Source: Gammaproteobacteria bacterium
Lineage (GTDB): Bacteria > Pseudomonadota > Gammaproteobacteria > Burkholderiales > Nitrosomonadaceae
Assembly (NCBI GenBank): GCA_015709635.1
Contig: CP054180.1
Location: forward strand, 1 to 64,000
Length of the DNA: 64,000 nucleotides
Direction: 5' to 3'
Positions 8,936 through 17,813 of the stretch are shown here, in pieces; position 1 is the first letter of the stretch, and the number at the start of each line of letters is the position of its first letter. The notes beneath the pieces were generated by a model. It ran no database searches. It was not told where the DNA came from and was given only the letters and a program-made list of their open reading frames with translations. Position numbers and translations under genes: made by a program.

Positions 8936-10342
8936 ATGCCAAAAAAACTAACTGATGACTTGAACGAACGGATCGAAGCCGAGATTGCCCGGCACGTCGA
9001 AGGTGTCGGTATCGACGTGCTGCATGCAGCATTGGCAGAGATAGTCAGCCGCCGTACGTTGCAGCGCCGTCTTGCAAACTTGACCGATCAAAAAAGGGTG
9101 TTTGTTTCCGGTAAAGGTCCGAGTCTGCGCTATCGCCAATCCCAAATAATCTATGCCCGGATTCATGAACCGGCTTTAACCGCAGCTTCGCCGGGCACCG
9201 AGGTTGATACTCCGGTATCGCCGGAGGGGGAAGAGATCCGGCACTATGTGCGTCAGTCCCGGCAACAGCGGGCACCGGTCAGTTACAAGCAGTCTTTCCT
9301 GGAGCAATATACCCCGAACAGTACAGCTTATCTCCCCGAATCTTTGCGCACGCAATTGCACAACCTCGGCCGTCCGGCCACGCCAAAGGTTGAAGACGCT
9401 CCGGCGGGTACTTTTGCCCGCGACATTCTCAACCGTTTATTGATTGATCTTTCCTGGGCCTCGTCGCAACTGGAGGGTAACACCTATTCGCGGCTCGATA
9501 CCGAACGCCTCATCGAATACGGGCAAGCCGCCACCGGTAAGGATGCGCTGGAAACTCAGATGATCCTCAACCATAAGGCGGCGATTGAGTATCTGGTGCG
9601 TGATACCGAACATGTGGGTGTTAATCCGGAAACAATCATCGCGTTACATGCCTTTTTGTCGGATGGTCTCATGCCCGATCCCGCAACTTGCGGCCGCCTC
9701 CGTAGCCGGCCGGTCGAAATCGGTGGCAGTGTTTATTTGCCGATCGCCTTGCCTCAGCGTATCGAAGAGCTGTTCAGTGTCGTTATCGAGATGGCGGCGG
9801 AAATTCTCGATCCCTTTGAGCAAGCTTTCTTCCTGATGGTGCATCTGCCGTACCTGCAACCGTTTGAGGATGTCAATAAACGCGTTTCCCGGCTGGCTGC
9901 CAATATTCCCTTCATCCGGAACAATCTCTCACCACTGTCGTTCATTGATGTCGCTTCAAAGGATTACATCGAAGGGCTGCTCGGCGTCTACGAACTCAAT
10001 CGAGTGGAGCTGTTACGCGACATCTTTATACGTGCCTACGAGCGTTCCTGCCAGCAATACGTCGCAGTGCGCCAGCAGCTGATCCCGCCGGATGCTGTAC
10101 GCCTTCGCTATCGCACGCAATTGTCGGCGCTTGTTGCGGCTATTGTTCGTAGCGGTGCTAAAGCCGATTTGGCAGCGATCCTGTCCCAAGTGCCTGATAC
10201 TGTGGCCGAGATTGATCGTGAACGTTTCGTCGCGCTGGCCATGGAGGAATTTCAGAATCTGCATTCCGGCAATGTCATTCGTTTTGGCCTGCGGCCGCTG
10301 GAATTTGCAGTATGGCAGGAAAGAAATAGTGGCGATACCTGA
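8936..10342 (+). CDS. Fic family protein with N-terminal HTH and altered Fic motif
   Basis: Fic proteins usually transfer AMP or a related group to a target protein. In this 468-residue protein, residues 1-70 look like a winged helix-turn-helix (RRTLQRRLANLTDQKRVFV). The inhibitory-helix motif [ST]xxxE[GN] is present as SSQLEG (176-181). The Fic loop reads QPFEDVNKRVSR (308-319) where the standard form is HxFx[DE]GNxRxxR: the catalytic His is Gln308 and the first Gly is Val313, while N314, R316 and R319 are kept. I recall related proteins with the same QPFEDVNKR form, so this is probably a subfamily trait and not damage. Activity as an AMP transferase is doubtful; a regulatory role fits. Its operator lies just upstream. 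Confidence 0.85.
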   Translation: MPKKLTDDLNERIEAEIARHVEGVGIDVLHAALAEIVSRRTLQRRLANLTDQKRVFVSGKGPSLRYRQSQIIYARIHEPALTAASPGTEVDTPVSPEGEEIRHYVRQSRQQRAPVSYKQSFLEQYTPNSTAYLPESLRTQLHNLGRPATPKVEDAPAGTFARDILNRLLIDLSWASSQLEGNTYSRLDTERLIEYGQAATGKDALETQMILNHKAAIEYLVRDTEHVGVNPETIIALHAFLSDGLMPDPATCGRLRSRPVEIGGSVYLPIALPQRIEELFSVVIEMAAEILDPFEQAFFLMVHLPYLQPFEDVNKRVSRLAANIPFIRNNLSPLSFIDVASKDYIEGLLGVYELNRVELLRDIFIRAYERSCQQYVAVRQQLIPPDAVRLRYRTQLSALVAAIVRSGAKADLAAILSQVPDTVAEIDRERFVALAMEEFQNLHSGNVIRFGLRPLEFAVWQERNSGDT

Positions 10343-10457
10343 TGGTATTCAGCATATACGACTCTTCATATCACTCGCAAAAAATCAAATTGCAATACCA
10401 GGTGCATCAGCCTATTCTTCCTAAAAGCCAAAGCTACCTAAAATGGAGGGTCAATCA

Positions 10458-11516
10458 ATGAAAAAGAATCTTTTGATGCCAAAACTTTATTCCATCCCGC
10501 TGGCGCTCATCCTGGCGCAGGGTGTTTCGTATGCCATACCGGGCATGCATGGTTCCGGCAGCGGGGCGGCGACGGAGCAGCCCAGAGTCTCGAACAGTCT
10601 CGGCGGGAAAATCAATTCGCCTGGATCGGAAATGGAGATCACGTACAGCGCCGACGGCAAGACGGCGATTTTTGTGTCGACGCGCGAAGGCAGTGTTCAA
10701 TCGCCCGGCGGTAACTACAGTTTCGATATCTGGATGTCCCATCTGGTCAACGGTGAGTGGCAGGAGCCGGTTCATTTGGGGCCGGGAATCGATCCCACGG
10801 TGGGACCGAACATCAATACCTCGGCGTGGGAGCTGGAGCCGAGCTTTTCCGATGACGGCAATGTGATTTATTTCACCCGTTACGAGCCGGGCAATATGCT
10901 GTCCGGCGATTTGTACGTGGTGCAGAAAGTCGACGGGGTGTGGCAGGCGGCCAGAAACTGGAACGATGTGCCGGAATTGCCGAGCCTCAATACCTCGACC
11001 GGTGAGGAGCATTGTCCGATTATCGCGTCCGACAGCCTGATTTATTTCAGTTATCACCAGCCCGGCGTGACGCAGGATAGCGATATCTGGAAAGTTGAGA
11101 AAAAAGACGGTGTGTGGCAGAAACCGGTCAGTCTGGGAGCGAAAATCAATTCACCACAGCGCGATCACATGCATTGGACTGGGCTATCGAAAGACGGCAA
11201 GAGTCTGATCATCACCAGCATGCGCACCGATCTGGGTTCGCGCGGCGGGCATGACGAGTGGATTGCGCGGCAGAATGCCGATGGCGAATGGCAGGAGCCG
11301 GTCAATCTCGGCGATGCGGTCAATACCGGCGGCGAGGATATGTGTTGGACCTTTACACCAGACGGCAAGCAATTCACCGGTAGTTGGGGACCGCACGGCT
11401 CGTACGATATGGATATCCGCTCGATTAGCAAAAGCGATGTGCCGCTGTTGAAAAACTTCGAGCCGATCGGGCCGCCGCCCAATTTGCTGAAAAGCAGTAA
11501 AACGAAAGCGAATTAA
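10458..11516 (+). CDS. Secreted WD40-like (PD40) beta-propeller protein
   Basis: The 352-residue product starts with a signal peptide (MKKNLLMPKLYSIPLALILA, cleavage after about residue 26), so it should be periplasmic or exported. The mature part has repeated TolB/PD40-type blades: phrases such as SADGKTAIFVS, SDDGNVIYFTR, SKDGKSLIITS and TPDGKQFTGS alternate with W-Q-E/K-P-V-x-LG strands. Such propellers bind proteins or glycans; the partner is unknown. I chose the ATG at 10458 over the in-frame ATG at 10443 because GGAGGG (10445-10450) is then spaced as a ribosome-binding site and the signal peptide begins with its Lys residues. A strong terminator follows. Confidence 0.85.
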   Translation: MKKNLLMPKLYSIPLALILAQGVSYAIPGMHGSGSGAATEQPRVSNSLGGKINSPGSEMEITYSADGKTAIFVSTREGSVQSPGGNYSFDIWMSHLVNGEWQEPVHLGPGIDPTVGPNINTSAWELEPSFSDDGNVIYFTRYEPGNMLSGDLYVVQKVDGVWQAARNWNDVPELPSLNTSTGEEHCPIIASDSLIYFSYHQPGVTQDSDIWKVEKKDGVWQKPVSLGAKINSPQRDHMHWTGLSKDGKSLIITSMRTDLGSRGGHDEWIARQNADGEWQEPVNLGDAVNTGGEDMCWTFTPDGKQFTGSWGPHGSYDMDIRSISKSDVPLLKNFEPIGPPPNLLKSSKTKAN

Positions 11517-11544
11517 CAAACAGATTATTGCAGCAGAAAGAAAC

Positions 11545-11586
11545 AAGCGCGCCGGTATCGATCGTACCGGCGCGCTTGCTTTTTTT
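11545..11586. terminator. Strong intrinsic terminator between convergent genes
   Basis: A 13-bp perfect stem (AAGCGCGCCGGTA at 11545-11557 with its inverse at 11565-11577) encloses a 7-base loop and is followed by a T-run ending at 11586 on the plus strand. It ends the PD40 gene. On the minus strand the same stem follows typA, with a weaker T-rich tail, so it may work both ways. Confidence 0.9.
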
Positions 11587-11598
11587 GAAGATCAGCTT

Positions 11599-13413
11599 TT
11601 AAGCGGCTGCACGTGAAGCACGTTTGCGTTCGTGTTCGAGCAAAAAGCGTTTGCGGATACGGATGGTTTTCGGGGTGATTTCCACCAGTTCGTCGTCGGC
11701 GATGAATTCGATTGCGGATTCCAGTGTCAGTTGGATCGGCGGCGTCAGCACTACGGCTTCGTCGGTGCCGGATGCGCGGATGTTGGTCAGTTGCTTACCT
11801 TTGATCGGATTGACCACCAAGTCGTTATCGCGCGTATGGATGCCGATCACCATGCCTTCGTACAGACGGTCGCCGGGGCTGACGAACATGCGGCCGCGGT
11901 CTTGCAGTTTCCACAGTGCGTACGCTACCGCTTCGCCATGTTCCGAGGAAATCAGCACACCGTTGCGGCGTGGCGGAATTTCCGGACGCATCGGCGCGAA
12001 TTCGTCGAACACGTGGCTCATCAGGCCGGTGCCGCGCGTCATGGTCATGAATTCCGACTGAAAACCGATCAGGCCGCGCGCCGGAATGCGATAGTCCAAA
12101 CGTACGCGCCCTTTGGCATCCGATACCATGTCCTGTAAATCACCGCGGCGCGCGCCCAGGGCTTCCATCACTGCGCCTTGATTGGCTTCGTCGACGTCGA
12201 CGGTGAGCATCTCAAACGGTTCGCACTTGACGCCGTCGATTTCGCGGATCACGACGTGCGGGCGCGACACCGCCAGCTCATAACCTTCGCGGCGCATGTT
12301 TTCCAGCAGAATGGTCAGATGCAATTCACCGCGCCCGGAAATTAGGAACGAATCGGTTTCGTTGGTTTCTTCCATGCGTAGCGCGACGTTGGTCAGCAAT
12401 TCCTTCTCCAGGCGCTCGCGCAACTGGCGGCTGGTGACGAATTTGCCTTCCTGCCCGGCAAACGGCGAGGTATTGACCTGGAAGGTCATGGTCAGGGTTG
12501 GTTCATCCACGGCAAGAACCGGAAGCGCTTCGGGTTTGTCGATGTCGGCCAGTGTGGTGCCGATGCTCAGTTCTTCCACGCCGTTGATCAACACGATGTC
12601 GCCGGCCAGAGCTTCTTTCATTTGCACCCGCTCCAAACCGTGAAAGCCGAGCACCTGATTGACTTTGGCTTTTTTCGGCGGTTTGTCGCCCATCAATACC
12701 ATGACTTCCTGGCTGGGTCGCAGTTTGCCGCGGCGGATACGGCCGATGCCGATACGGCCGACGAAACTGGAGTAGTCCAGCGCGCTGATTTGCAGTTGCA
12801 AGGGCTCGTCAGGATTGCCTTCAGGAGCGGGGACGTATTTGAGGATGGTGTCGAACAACGGGCGCATGTCGCTGCTGGGTTTTTCAATATCCAGCGTGGC
12901 AAAGCCGTTCAATGCCGAAGCATAGACCACGGGAAAATCCAGTTGCTCGTCGTTGGCGCCCAGCTTGTCGAACAGGTCGAAGGTTTGATCGACCACCCAA
13001 TCGGCACGCGCACCGGGACGGTCGATCTTGTTGATCACGACGATCGGACGCAAGCCTTGCGCCAGCGCTTTTTTGGTGACAAAGCGGGTTTGCGGCATCG
13101 GGCCTTCGACCGCATCGACCAGCAGCAACACGCCGTCGACCATCGATAACACGCGCTCGACCTCACCGCCGAAATCCGCATGACCCGGCGTATCGACGAT
13201 GTTGATATGAACCCCTTCGTAGTCGATGGCACAATTCTTGGCTAAAATGGTAATGCCGCGTTCACGCTCGATATCATTGGAATCCATCACGCGTTCGGAG
13301 ATTTGCTGATGCGCCGCGAAGGTGCCGGCTTGGTGCAAAAGCTTGTCGACCATGGTGGTTTTACCGTGGTCGACGTGCGCGATGATGGCGATATTGCGGA
13401 TTGGACGAGACAT
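11599..13413 (-). CDS. typA: Ribosome-associated translational GTPase TypA/BipA
   Basis: TypA (BipA) is an EF-G-like GTPase that binds 70S ribosomes and helps 50S assembly and stress or cold adaptation. The 604-residue protein (usual length about 605) has G1 AHVDHGKTT, the switch region with RERGITI, G3 DTPGHADFGGEVER, G4 NKIDRPGA, EF-G-like domains III and V, and the TypA-specific C-terminal domain. The frame is open further upstream to 13548, but the homologous start is MSRPIRNIAIIAHVDHGKT at 13413. It stands alone on the minus strand, convergent with the PD40 gene and divergent from the cyclodeaminase gene. Confidence 0.97.
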   Translation of the reverse strand: MSRPIRNIAIIAHVDHGKTTMVDKLLHQAGTFAAHQQISERVMDSNDIERERGITILAKNCAIDYEGVHINIVDTPGHADFGGEVERVLSMVDGVLLLVDAVEGPMPQTRFVTKKALAQGLRPIVVINKIDRPGARADWVVDQTFDLFDKLGANDEQLDFPVVYASALNGFATLDIEKPSSDMRPLFDTILKYVPAPEGNPDEPLQLQISALDYSSFVGRIGIGRIRRGKLRPSQEVMVLMGDKPPKKAKVNQVLGFHGLERVQMKEALAGDIVLINGVEELSIGTTLADIDKPEALPVLAVDEPTLTMTFQVNTSPFAGQEGKFVTSRQLRERLEKELLTNVALRMEETNETDSFLISGRGELHLTILLENMRREGYELAVSRPHVVIREIDGVKCEPFEMLTVDVDEANQGAVMEALGARRGDLQDMVSDAKGRVRLDYRIPARGLIGFQSEFMTMTRGTGLMSHVFDEFAPMRPEIPPRRNGVLISSEHGEAVAYALWKLQDRGRMFVSPGDRLYEGMVIGIHTRDNDLVVNPIKGKQLTNIRASGTDEAVVLTPPIQLTLESAIEFIADDELVEITPKTIRIRKRFLLEHERKRASRAAA

Positions 13414-13528
13414 AAATAATTCCTCAAAAAATAAGCTGTTAGTTGCTGCTGTGGGGGCCGTATTATAGCAGCCGGCGGTTAAAAAACGATGACAAATTTT
13501 CAAAATTCCTGGAAGCCCACCAAGGATC

Positions 13529-14539
13529 ATGCACAGACCCGATGACATGCGACAAAGTTCAGATATCCGCTATTTATCCCCGGATTTATTGCAATCCTTG
13601 CAATTAACGCCGCAGCAAATAGCGCTCAGCATCGAGCATCTGCTGCTTGGCCGCCAGCGCCAGCAAGTCTGGAATGCGCCCAAAGCAGTGATCACGCCGC
13701 CCGATGGCCGCTATATGATGGCGACACTGGCGGCTGCCGATGATCCGCCGTTTCTGGCTGTTAAAGCTTTGGTGCTGAATCCGGATAACCCGAAACACGG
13801 GTTGGCCAGCATCAACGCGCTGGTAACTTTGCTCGACAGCCGCAGCGGTTTGCCGCTGGCGGTACTCGACGGCAATTGGGTCACCGCGGTGCGCACCGCC
13901 GGGCTGAGCGCGGTTGCGGCCAAACGGTTGGCGCGGCCGGATGCCGTCGTCGCGGCGTTCATCGGCTGCGGCGTGCAAGCGCACAGTCATCTGCAGGCTT
14001 TCGCCGCGCTGTTTCCGCTTAAGCGTGTACATGCCTTCGGCCGCGGAACGGCAAGCCGCGATGCCTTTTGCCGCAGCGTGGAAAAGATGGGACTGGCAGC
14101 GGTGGCGAGTAAAACCGCACAGGAAGCGATTTGCGATGCGGATTTGATCGTTACGTCCGTGACCTTGTCGCCGCAACTGATCCCCTTTTTGGATGCACGC
14201 TGGTTGAAACCCGGCGCTTTTGTCACCATGACCGATCTGGCAGCGCCGTGGCTGGCTGACAGCTTATCCGTGCTGGATCGCATCATCGTCGATGATCTGG
14301 AGCAGGAAGCCAGCATGCCTAAACCATTGGTCGATCCGGCATTGGTGCGTGGTGATCTGACCAGGTTGGTAACCGGTGATGCGGCTGGCCGCGGTACTGA
14401 GAGCGAGCGCACGGCATTTGTGTTCCGGGGATTGGCGCTGGGGGATCTGGCGGTTGCTGCTTTGGCTTACCAGCGCGCCTGCGAATGTTCGCCAGGCGCG
14501 CTGGCCGGTGATCAGGAAAGAACAGGTCGATTGGATTGA
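13529..14539 (+). CDS. Ornithine cyclodeaminase / mu-crystallin family protein
   Basis: The 336-residue product belongs to the ornithine cyclodeaminase / mu-crystallin family of NAD(P)-dependent enzymes. Members convert ornithine to proline, reduce ketimines, or act as alanine dehydrogenases, so the substrate cannot be told from family membership. Visible features are the N-terminal APKAVITPPDGRYMMATL segment, the substrate-loop WVTAVRTAGLSAVAAKRLARP, and a Rossmann fingerprint FIGCGVQAHSHLQAF followed by VHAFGRG. Start choice is uncertain: AAGGA sits only two bases before the ATG at 13529, and an in-frame ATG follows at 13547. The gene diverges from typA and converges on the chemoreceptor gene. 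Confidence 0.85.
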   Translation: MHRPDDMRQSSDIRYLSPDLLQSLQLTPQQIALSIEHLLLGRQRQQVWNAPKAVITPPDGRYMMATLAAADDPPFLAVKALVLNPDNPKHGLASINALVTLLDSRSGLPLAVLDGNWVTAVRTAGLSAVAAKRLARPDAVVAAFIGCGVQAHSHLQAFAALFPLKRVHAFGRGTASRDAFCRSVEKMGLAAVASKTAQEAICDADLIVTSVTLSPQLIPFLDARWLKPGAFVTMTDLAAPWLADSLSVLDRIIVDDLEQEASMPKPLVDPALVRGDLTRLVTGDAAGRGTESERTAFVFRGLALGDLAVAALAYQRACECSPGALAGDQERTGRLD

Positions 14540-14561
14540 TCAACCTGCCGTTGCCGGAATT

Positions 14562-16676
14562 TTAGAATTCTTCCCAGTCCTGACCGCCGCCGGCTGCTAC
14601 CTTGCGCGGTTGGGCCGGTAGCATTGCGGTAGGTGCAGTTTCTGCATTAGGTTTCGCTACTGTTTTTCTAGTCGCCGGTCCGCGTTTAGGTAGCTTGGCA
14701 GGCGAAGGCCGGTTACTTCTTTTGACCATCATCGTTGACTCTGAGTGGTTTCCCGATAGTCTGAAGGTGCTTATCGCCTGTGTTAGTGCTTGCGCTTGTT
14801 CCTGCATCGATTCCGCTGCTGCTGCCGCTTCTTCCACCAACGCGGCATTTTGTTGCGTGACTTCGTCCATCTGTGTTACCGCTTGGTTGACTTGTTCGAT
14901 GCCGGAGCTTTGTTCCTGCGATGCTGCCGAGATTTCGCTCATGATGTCCGTTACGCGTTTTACCGCACTGACGATTTCATCCATGGTCGCTCCCGCTTCG
15001 TCAACCAGGCGCGTGCCGTCTTCCACTTTCGCCACCGAATCACCGATCAGTTCCTTGATCTCTTTCGCCGCTGCCGCCGAGCGTTGTGCCAGTGTGCGCA
15101 CTTCCGTAGCAACGACAGCAAAACCACGGCCTTGCTCACCGGCACGCGCCGCTTCCACAGCAGCATTCAGCGCCAGGATATTGGTTTGGAAGGCAATGCC
15201 GTCGATCACGCTGATGATGTCTACTATCTTATGCGAGCTTTCGTTGATTGATTTCATGGTGTGCACCACTTGTCCGACCACTGCGCCGCCTTTCATCGCA
15301 ACTTCCGAAGCGCCTGCAGCCAGCTGGTTCGCCTGACGCGCATTATCCGCATTCTGTTTGACTGTCGATGTCAGTTCTTCCATCGACGATGCGGTTTCTT
15401 CCAGGCTGGATGCCTGTTCTTCCGTACGTTGGCTTAAATCCGAGTTGCCCGACGCGATTTCTCCCGATGCCGTTGTGATTTGATCGGTTCCCGAGCGTAC
15501 TTTACCTACCAGATCGACCAGATTGTCGTTCATCGTTTTCAGTGCTTGCAGCAGGCGGCCCGTTTCATTGGACGAATTGACTTCAATGCGGCTGGTCAGA
15601 TCACCGGATGCCACCGCATTTGCTACAGCAATGGCTTCCTGCATTGGCAGCGTAATGCTGCGCACGATCATGATGGAAAACGCTATTGCCGATGCGAGCG
15701 CAAGAGCCAATAGGCCAATCATGATGGATACTCCTTGCTGCAAATCTTGCGACCGGGCTTCAAGCGTCTGTACGAGATTTTCAGCGGCAATCGAATTGTA
15801 TGAATAAATGTTATCGATGGTACGCGTGTATTCCGCAAGATACTCGTTTGCCGGCAGTTTTAATTCCTTTGCTTGAATCAATTCCTGATTGGTCATGTGC
15901 AATGTCTTGTCGATCAGCGCTTTAACTTCACTGCTTTTTGATTCCAGGGCCGCTTTCATGGCCATGTCGGATTGTGTTGCTCTTTCAATATTACGCATAA
16001 AATCCGAGAAAAACATACTGACGTTACTAAACATACCCATCAGCTTGGCGCGTCCTTCATCGGTCAGACTGCCGGCGGACAGAAAACCTGTACCTAGTGC
16101 ACGCATTTGTCCCATATTTTCAGCTAACTTAGGTGCATTGATCAGCGATGCATTCATCAGGAAATAAGTGCTGGCAACCGGATCCAGCACCAGCCCCGAT
16201 TCTTCCAGTATTTCTTCGTTAATGAACAAAATATCCGCAATCAGCTTAGTATGCTGGGCGGTGCTTTCCGTTGTTTTGAGCTGGCGTGCGGTGACGGCTT
16301 GCGCAATTTCAACGATGCGCTGTTTTTGCAGCGACCAGAATGATGCGGTTTTAGCGGATATTTCCGCTTCTTTCAGTTTGGCATCGACGATGTCGACTGC
16401 TTTATTCAGCTCGCGCTGGATTTCCGATAAACGGTTAGCCACTGAGTCATTACCGCCAAGCAATGCAGCCGATGTGCCGCGATGCTGTTGAACATATTGC
16501 ACGACTTTCTGTAAAGCAATGGCTGGTCCTGCGCCCGCTACTTCGCGCTTTGTAGAATCGAGATCGGTGATCGCTGTATTTACGTAAAGTGTCATCGGCA
16601 CAGCCGCTATTAGCAGTAAAAATACAACCAGGATAGTTAGCTTCTGTGACATATTCATACGATTTAACAGCGTCAT
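14562..16676 (-). CDS. Methyl-accepting chemotaxis protein with CheR-tether C-terminus
   Basis: This 704-residue transmembrane chemoreceptor signals through CheA/CheW. One membrane segment lies near 9-28, a helical periplasmic sensor of about 285 residues follows, the second membrane segment lies near 315-340, then a HAMP domain and the long signalling hairpin with the conserved tip IDGIAFQTNILALNAAVEAA and GRGFAVVATEVR. The sensor contains YVQQHRGTSAALLGG, reminiscent of the QxxRGxS region of nitrate/nitrite-sensing (NIT) helical sensors; this is a resemblance only. The protein ends in DWEEF, fitting the xWxxF pentapeptide that tethers CheR and CheB. No other chemotaxis genes lie nearby. Confidence 0.95.
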   Translation of the reverse strand: MTLLNRMNMSQKLTILVVFLLLIAAVPMTLYVNTAITDLDSTKREVAGAGPAIALQKVVQYVQQHRGTSAALLGGNDSVANRLSEIQRELNKAVDIVDAKLKEAEISAKTASFWSLQKQRIVEIAQAVTARQLKTTESTAQHTKLIADILFINEEILEESGLVLDPVASTYFLMNASLINAPKLAENMGQMRALGTGFLSAGSLTDEGRAKLMGMFSNVSMFFSDFMRNIERATQSDMAMKAALESKSSEVKALIDKTLHMTNQELIQAKELKLPANEYLAEYTRTIDNIYSYNSIAAENLVQTLEARSQDLQQGVSIMIGLLALALASAIAFSIMIVRSITLPMQEAIAVANAVASGDLTSRIEVNSSNETGRLLQALKTMNDNLVDLVGKVRSGTDQITTASGEIASGNSDLSQRTEEQASSLEETASSMEELTSTVKQNADNARQANQLAAGASEVAMKGGAVVGQVVHTMKSINESSHKIVDIISVIDGIAFQTNILALNAAVEAARAGEQGRGFAVVATEVRTLAQRSAAAAKEIKELIGDSVAKVEDGTRLVDEAGATMDEIVSAVKRVTDIMSEISAASQEQSSGIEQVNQAVTQMDEVTQQNAALVEEAAAAAESMQEQAQALTQAISTFRLSGNHSESTMMVKRSNRPSPAKLPKRGPATRKTVAKPNAETAPTAMLPAQPRKVAAGGGQDWEEF

Positions 16677-16777
16677 GGTATTTGCTCCATTGTCGATAAG
16701 TTGTCTTTATTAGTTGGCTTGATAACGGGCCACTGAAATAGACGGTTAAGTAATATGTTGTAAAAAAAATCCCTTAA

Positions 16778-16916
16778 GAAAGCGCTAAAAGAATGACTGT
16801 GCTCGGTCATGCTGTGTTGAAATCGGCTCAAAATGCTCATTTATCACGCGTAAACCACGCTTTTCACCTGACTTCGCCTTGCCTGATTATCGCTCGCTGC
16901 TTTTTCAGAGTTTCCC
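16778..16916 (-). repeat. Dispersed short repeat, copy 1 (decayed left end)
   Basis: This stretch is the inverted counterpart of the element at 50962-51103. It shares, in order on the plus strand, CTGTGCTCGGTCATGC-like, AAATGCTCATTTA, CGCTTTTCACCTGA, TTCGCCTTGCCTG and the end TTTTTCAGAGTTTCCC (16901-16916). The opposite end has lost most of its inverted repeat. It lies in the gap between the chemoreceptor gene and a small membrane-protein gene. The rest of that gap (16677-16777 and 16917-17142) holds nothing I can name. Confidence 0.7.
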
Positions 16917-17142
16917 TGAGGAGATTTTTGTACAAAAACCAAATAGTGTTTTACGGAAGATAGCAGCGGCTCTTTAGAGCTTTTTGCAAAAGCTTCTTTT
17001 TAATGACAGCTTTATATCCGGTGATTGGAATGTAATTGAACCGAGAACGGCTGTTGAGAGAGATGCAAAGATTTTTCGTGCAACCTGCTGCAAGGGTTGC
17101 GCGAATTTATCAGGGTCTTTTGGGAGAATTACTCGGGTGTTA

Positions 17143-17331
17143 TTACTTTTCCGCACCCGACATCAGAAACTTGACGAGTAAGGCAAAAATGAATGGAACT
17201 GTGCTTAGCGCGGTTACCATATAGTGTTCAGTAGTAAATTGATCGCCTTCATCCATGATGATATAGCCGAAAAATACCGTGACCGGGGTGATGATCGATA
17301 GTGCGATTACTAAATTGAATAGCCCTTTCAT
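17143..17331 (-). CDS. Small two-helix membrane protein of unknown function
   Basis: The 62-residue product has two hydrophobic helices (about residues 4-25 and 38-57) joined by an acidic loop, DEGDQFTTEHY, and ends in a short SGAEK tail. A good ribosome-binding site, AAGGA, lies eight bases before the ATG, and the composition is protein-like, so I take it as a real gene. I recognise no family. It diverges from cutA. A small regulatory or accessory inner-membrane protein is the likely type. Confidence 0.7.
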   Translation of the reverse strand: MKGLFNLVIALSIITPVTVFFGYIIMDEGDQFTTEHYMVTALSTVPFIFALLVKFLMSGAEK

Positions 17332-17473
17332 TTGTTAATTCCTTTCGCTGAATTTTTTCAAAGTATATGCTGATTGGCGCGCCCTGCCCAGCAGCCGGAG
17401 TTGAAAATCATAGCTGTCCAATGAATCCCTAGGCAAGGTAAAATCAACCGTTTCGTATCAACCGACAACCGCG

Positions 17474-17797
17474 ATGGAAGCTGTATTGATCTTCTCCAAT
17501 TTTCCTGATGAAAAGTCGGCTGTGCAATTGGCTGAAGCTTTGATTCATCAGCAATTGGCGGCGTGTGTCAATGTGCTGAGTCCGTGCGCTTCAGTCTATC
17601 GCTGGCAAGGTGGGGTTGAATCGGCTGAGGAAATTCCGGTTTTGATCAAAACCCAGCGGCAACACTACGATCGGGTTGAACAGTTGATCAAGATCATGCA
17701 TCCTTATGAACTTCCTGAAGTGATTATGGTTCCTATAACCGGCGGACTGCCTGCCTATTTGCAGTGGCTCGCCGCTGAAACACCGCTATCCGATTAA
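17474..17797 (+). CDS. cutA: Divalent-cation tolerance protein CutA
   Basis: CutA is a small trimeric PII-like protein linked historically to copper tolerance; its molecular role is still unclear. The 107-residue product has family landmarks: NFPDEKSAVQLAEALIHQQLAACVNV, YRWQGGVESAEEIPVLIKT and HPYELPEVIMVPI. It lies 16 bases before dsbD on the same strand, the common cutA-dsbD pairing in proteobacteria, so the two are probably one transcript. Confidence 0.95.
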   Translation: MEAVLIFSNFPDEKSAVQLAEALIHQQLAACVNVLSPCASVYRWQGGVESAEEIPVLIKTQRQHYDRVEQLIKIMHPYELPEVIMVPITGGLPAYLQWLAAETPLSD

Positions 17798-17813
17798 ACA
17801 ATACCGAATACCG

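Noticed and set aside
14602..15336. Plus-strand open frame of 244 codons inside the chemoreceptor gene
   Set aside because: Antisense to the conserved signalling domain, Ser/Ala/Cys-rich and without motifs; a shadow of the real gene.
16974..17156. 60-codon minus-strand frame downstream of the small membrane protein
   Set aside because: No ribosome site, overlaps the end of a better supported gene and shows no domain-like pattern.
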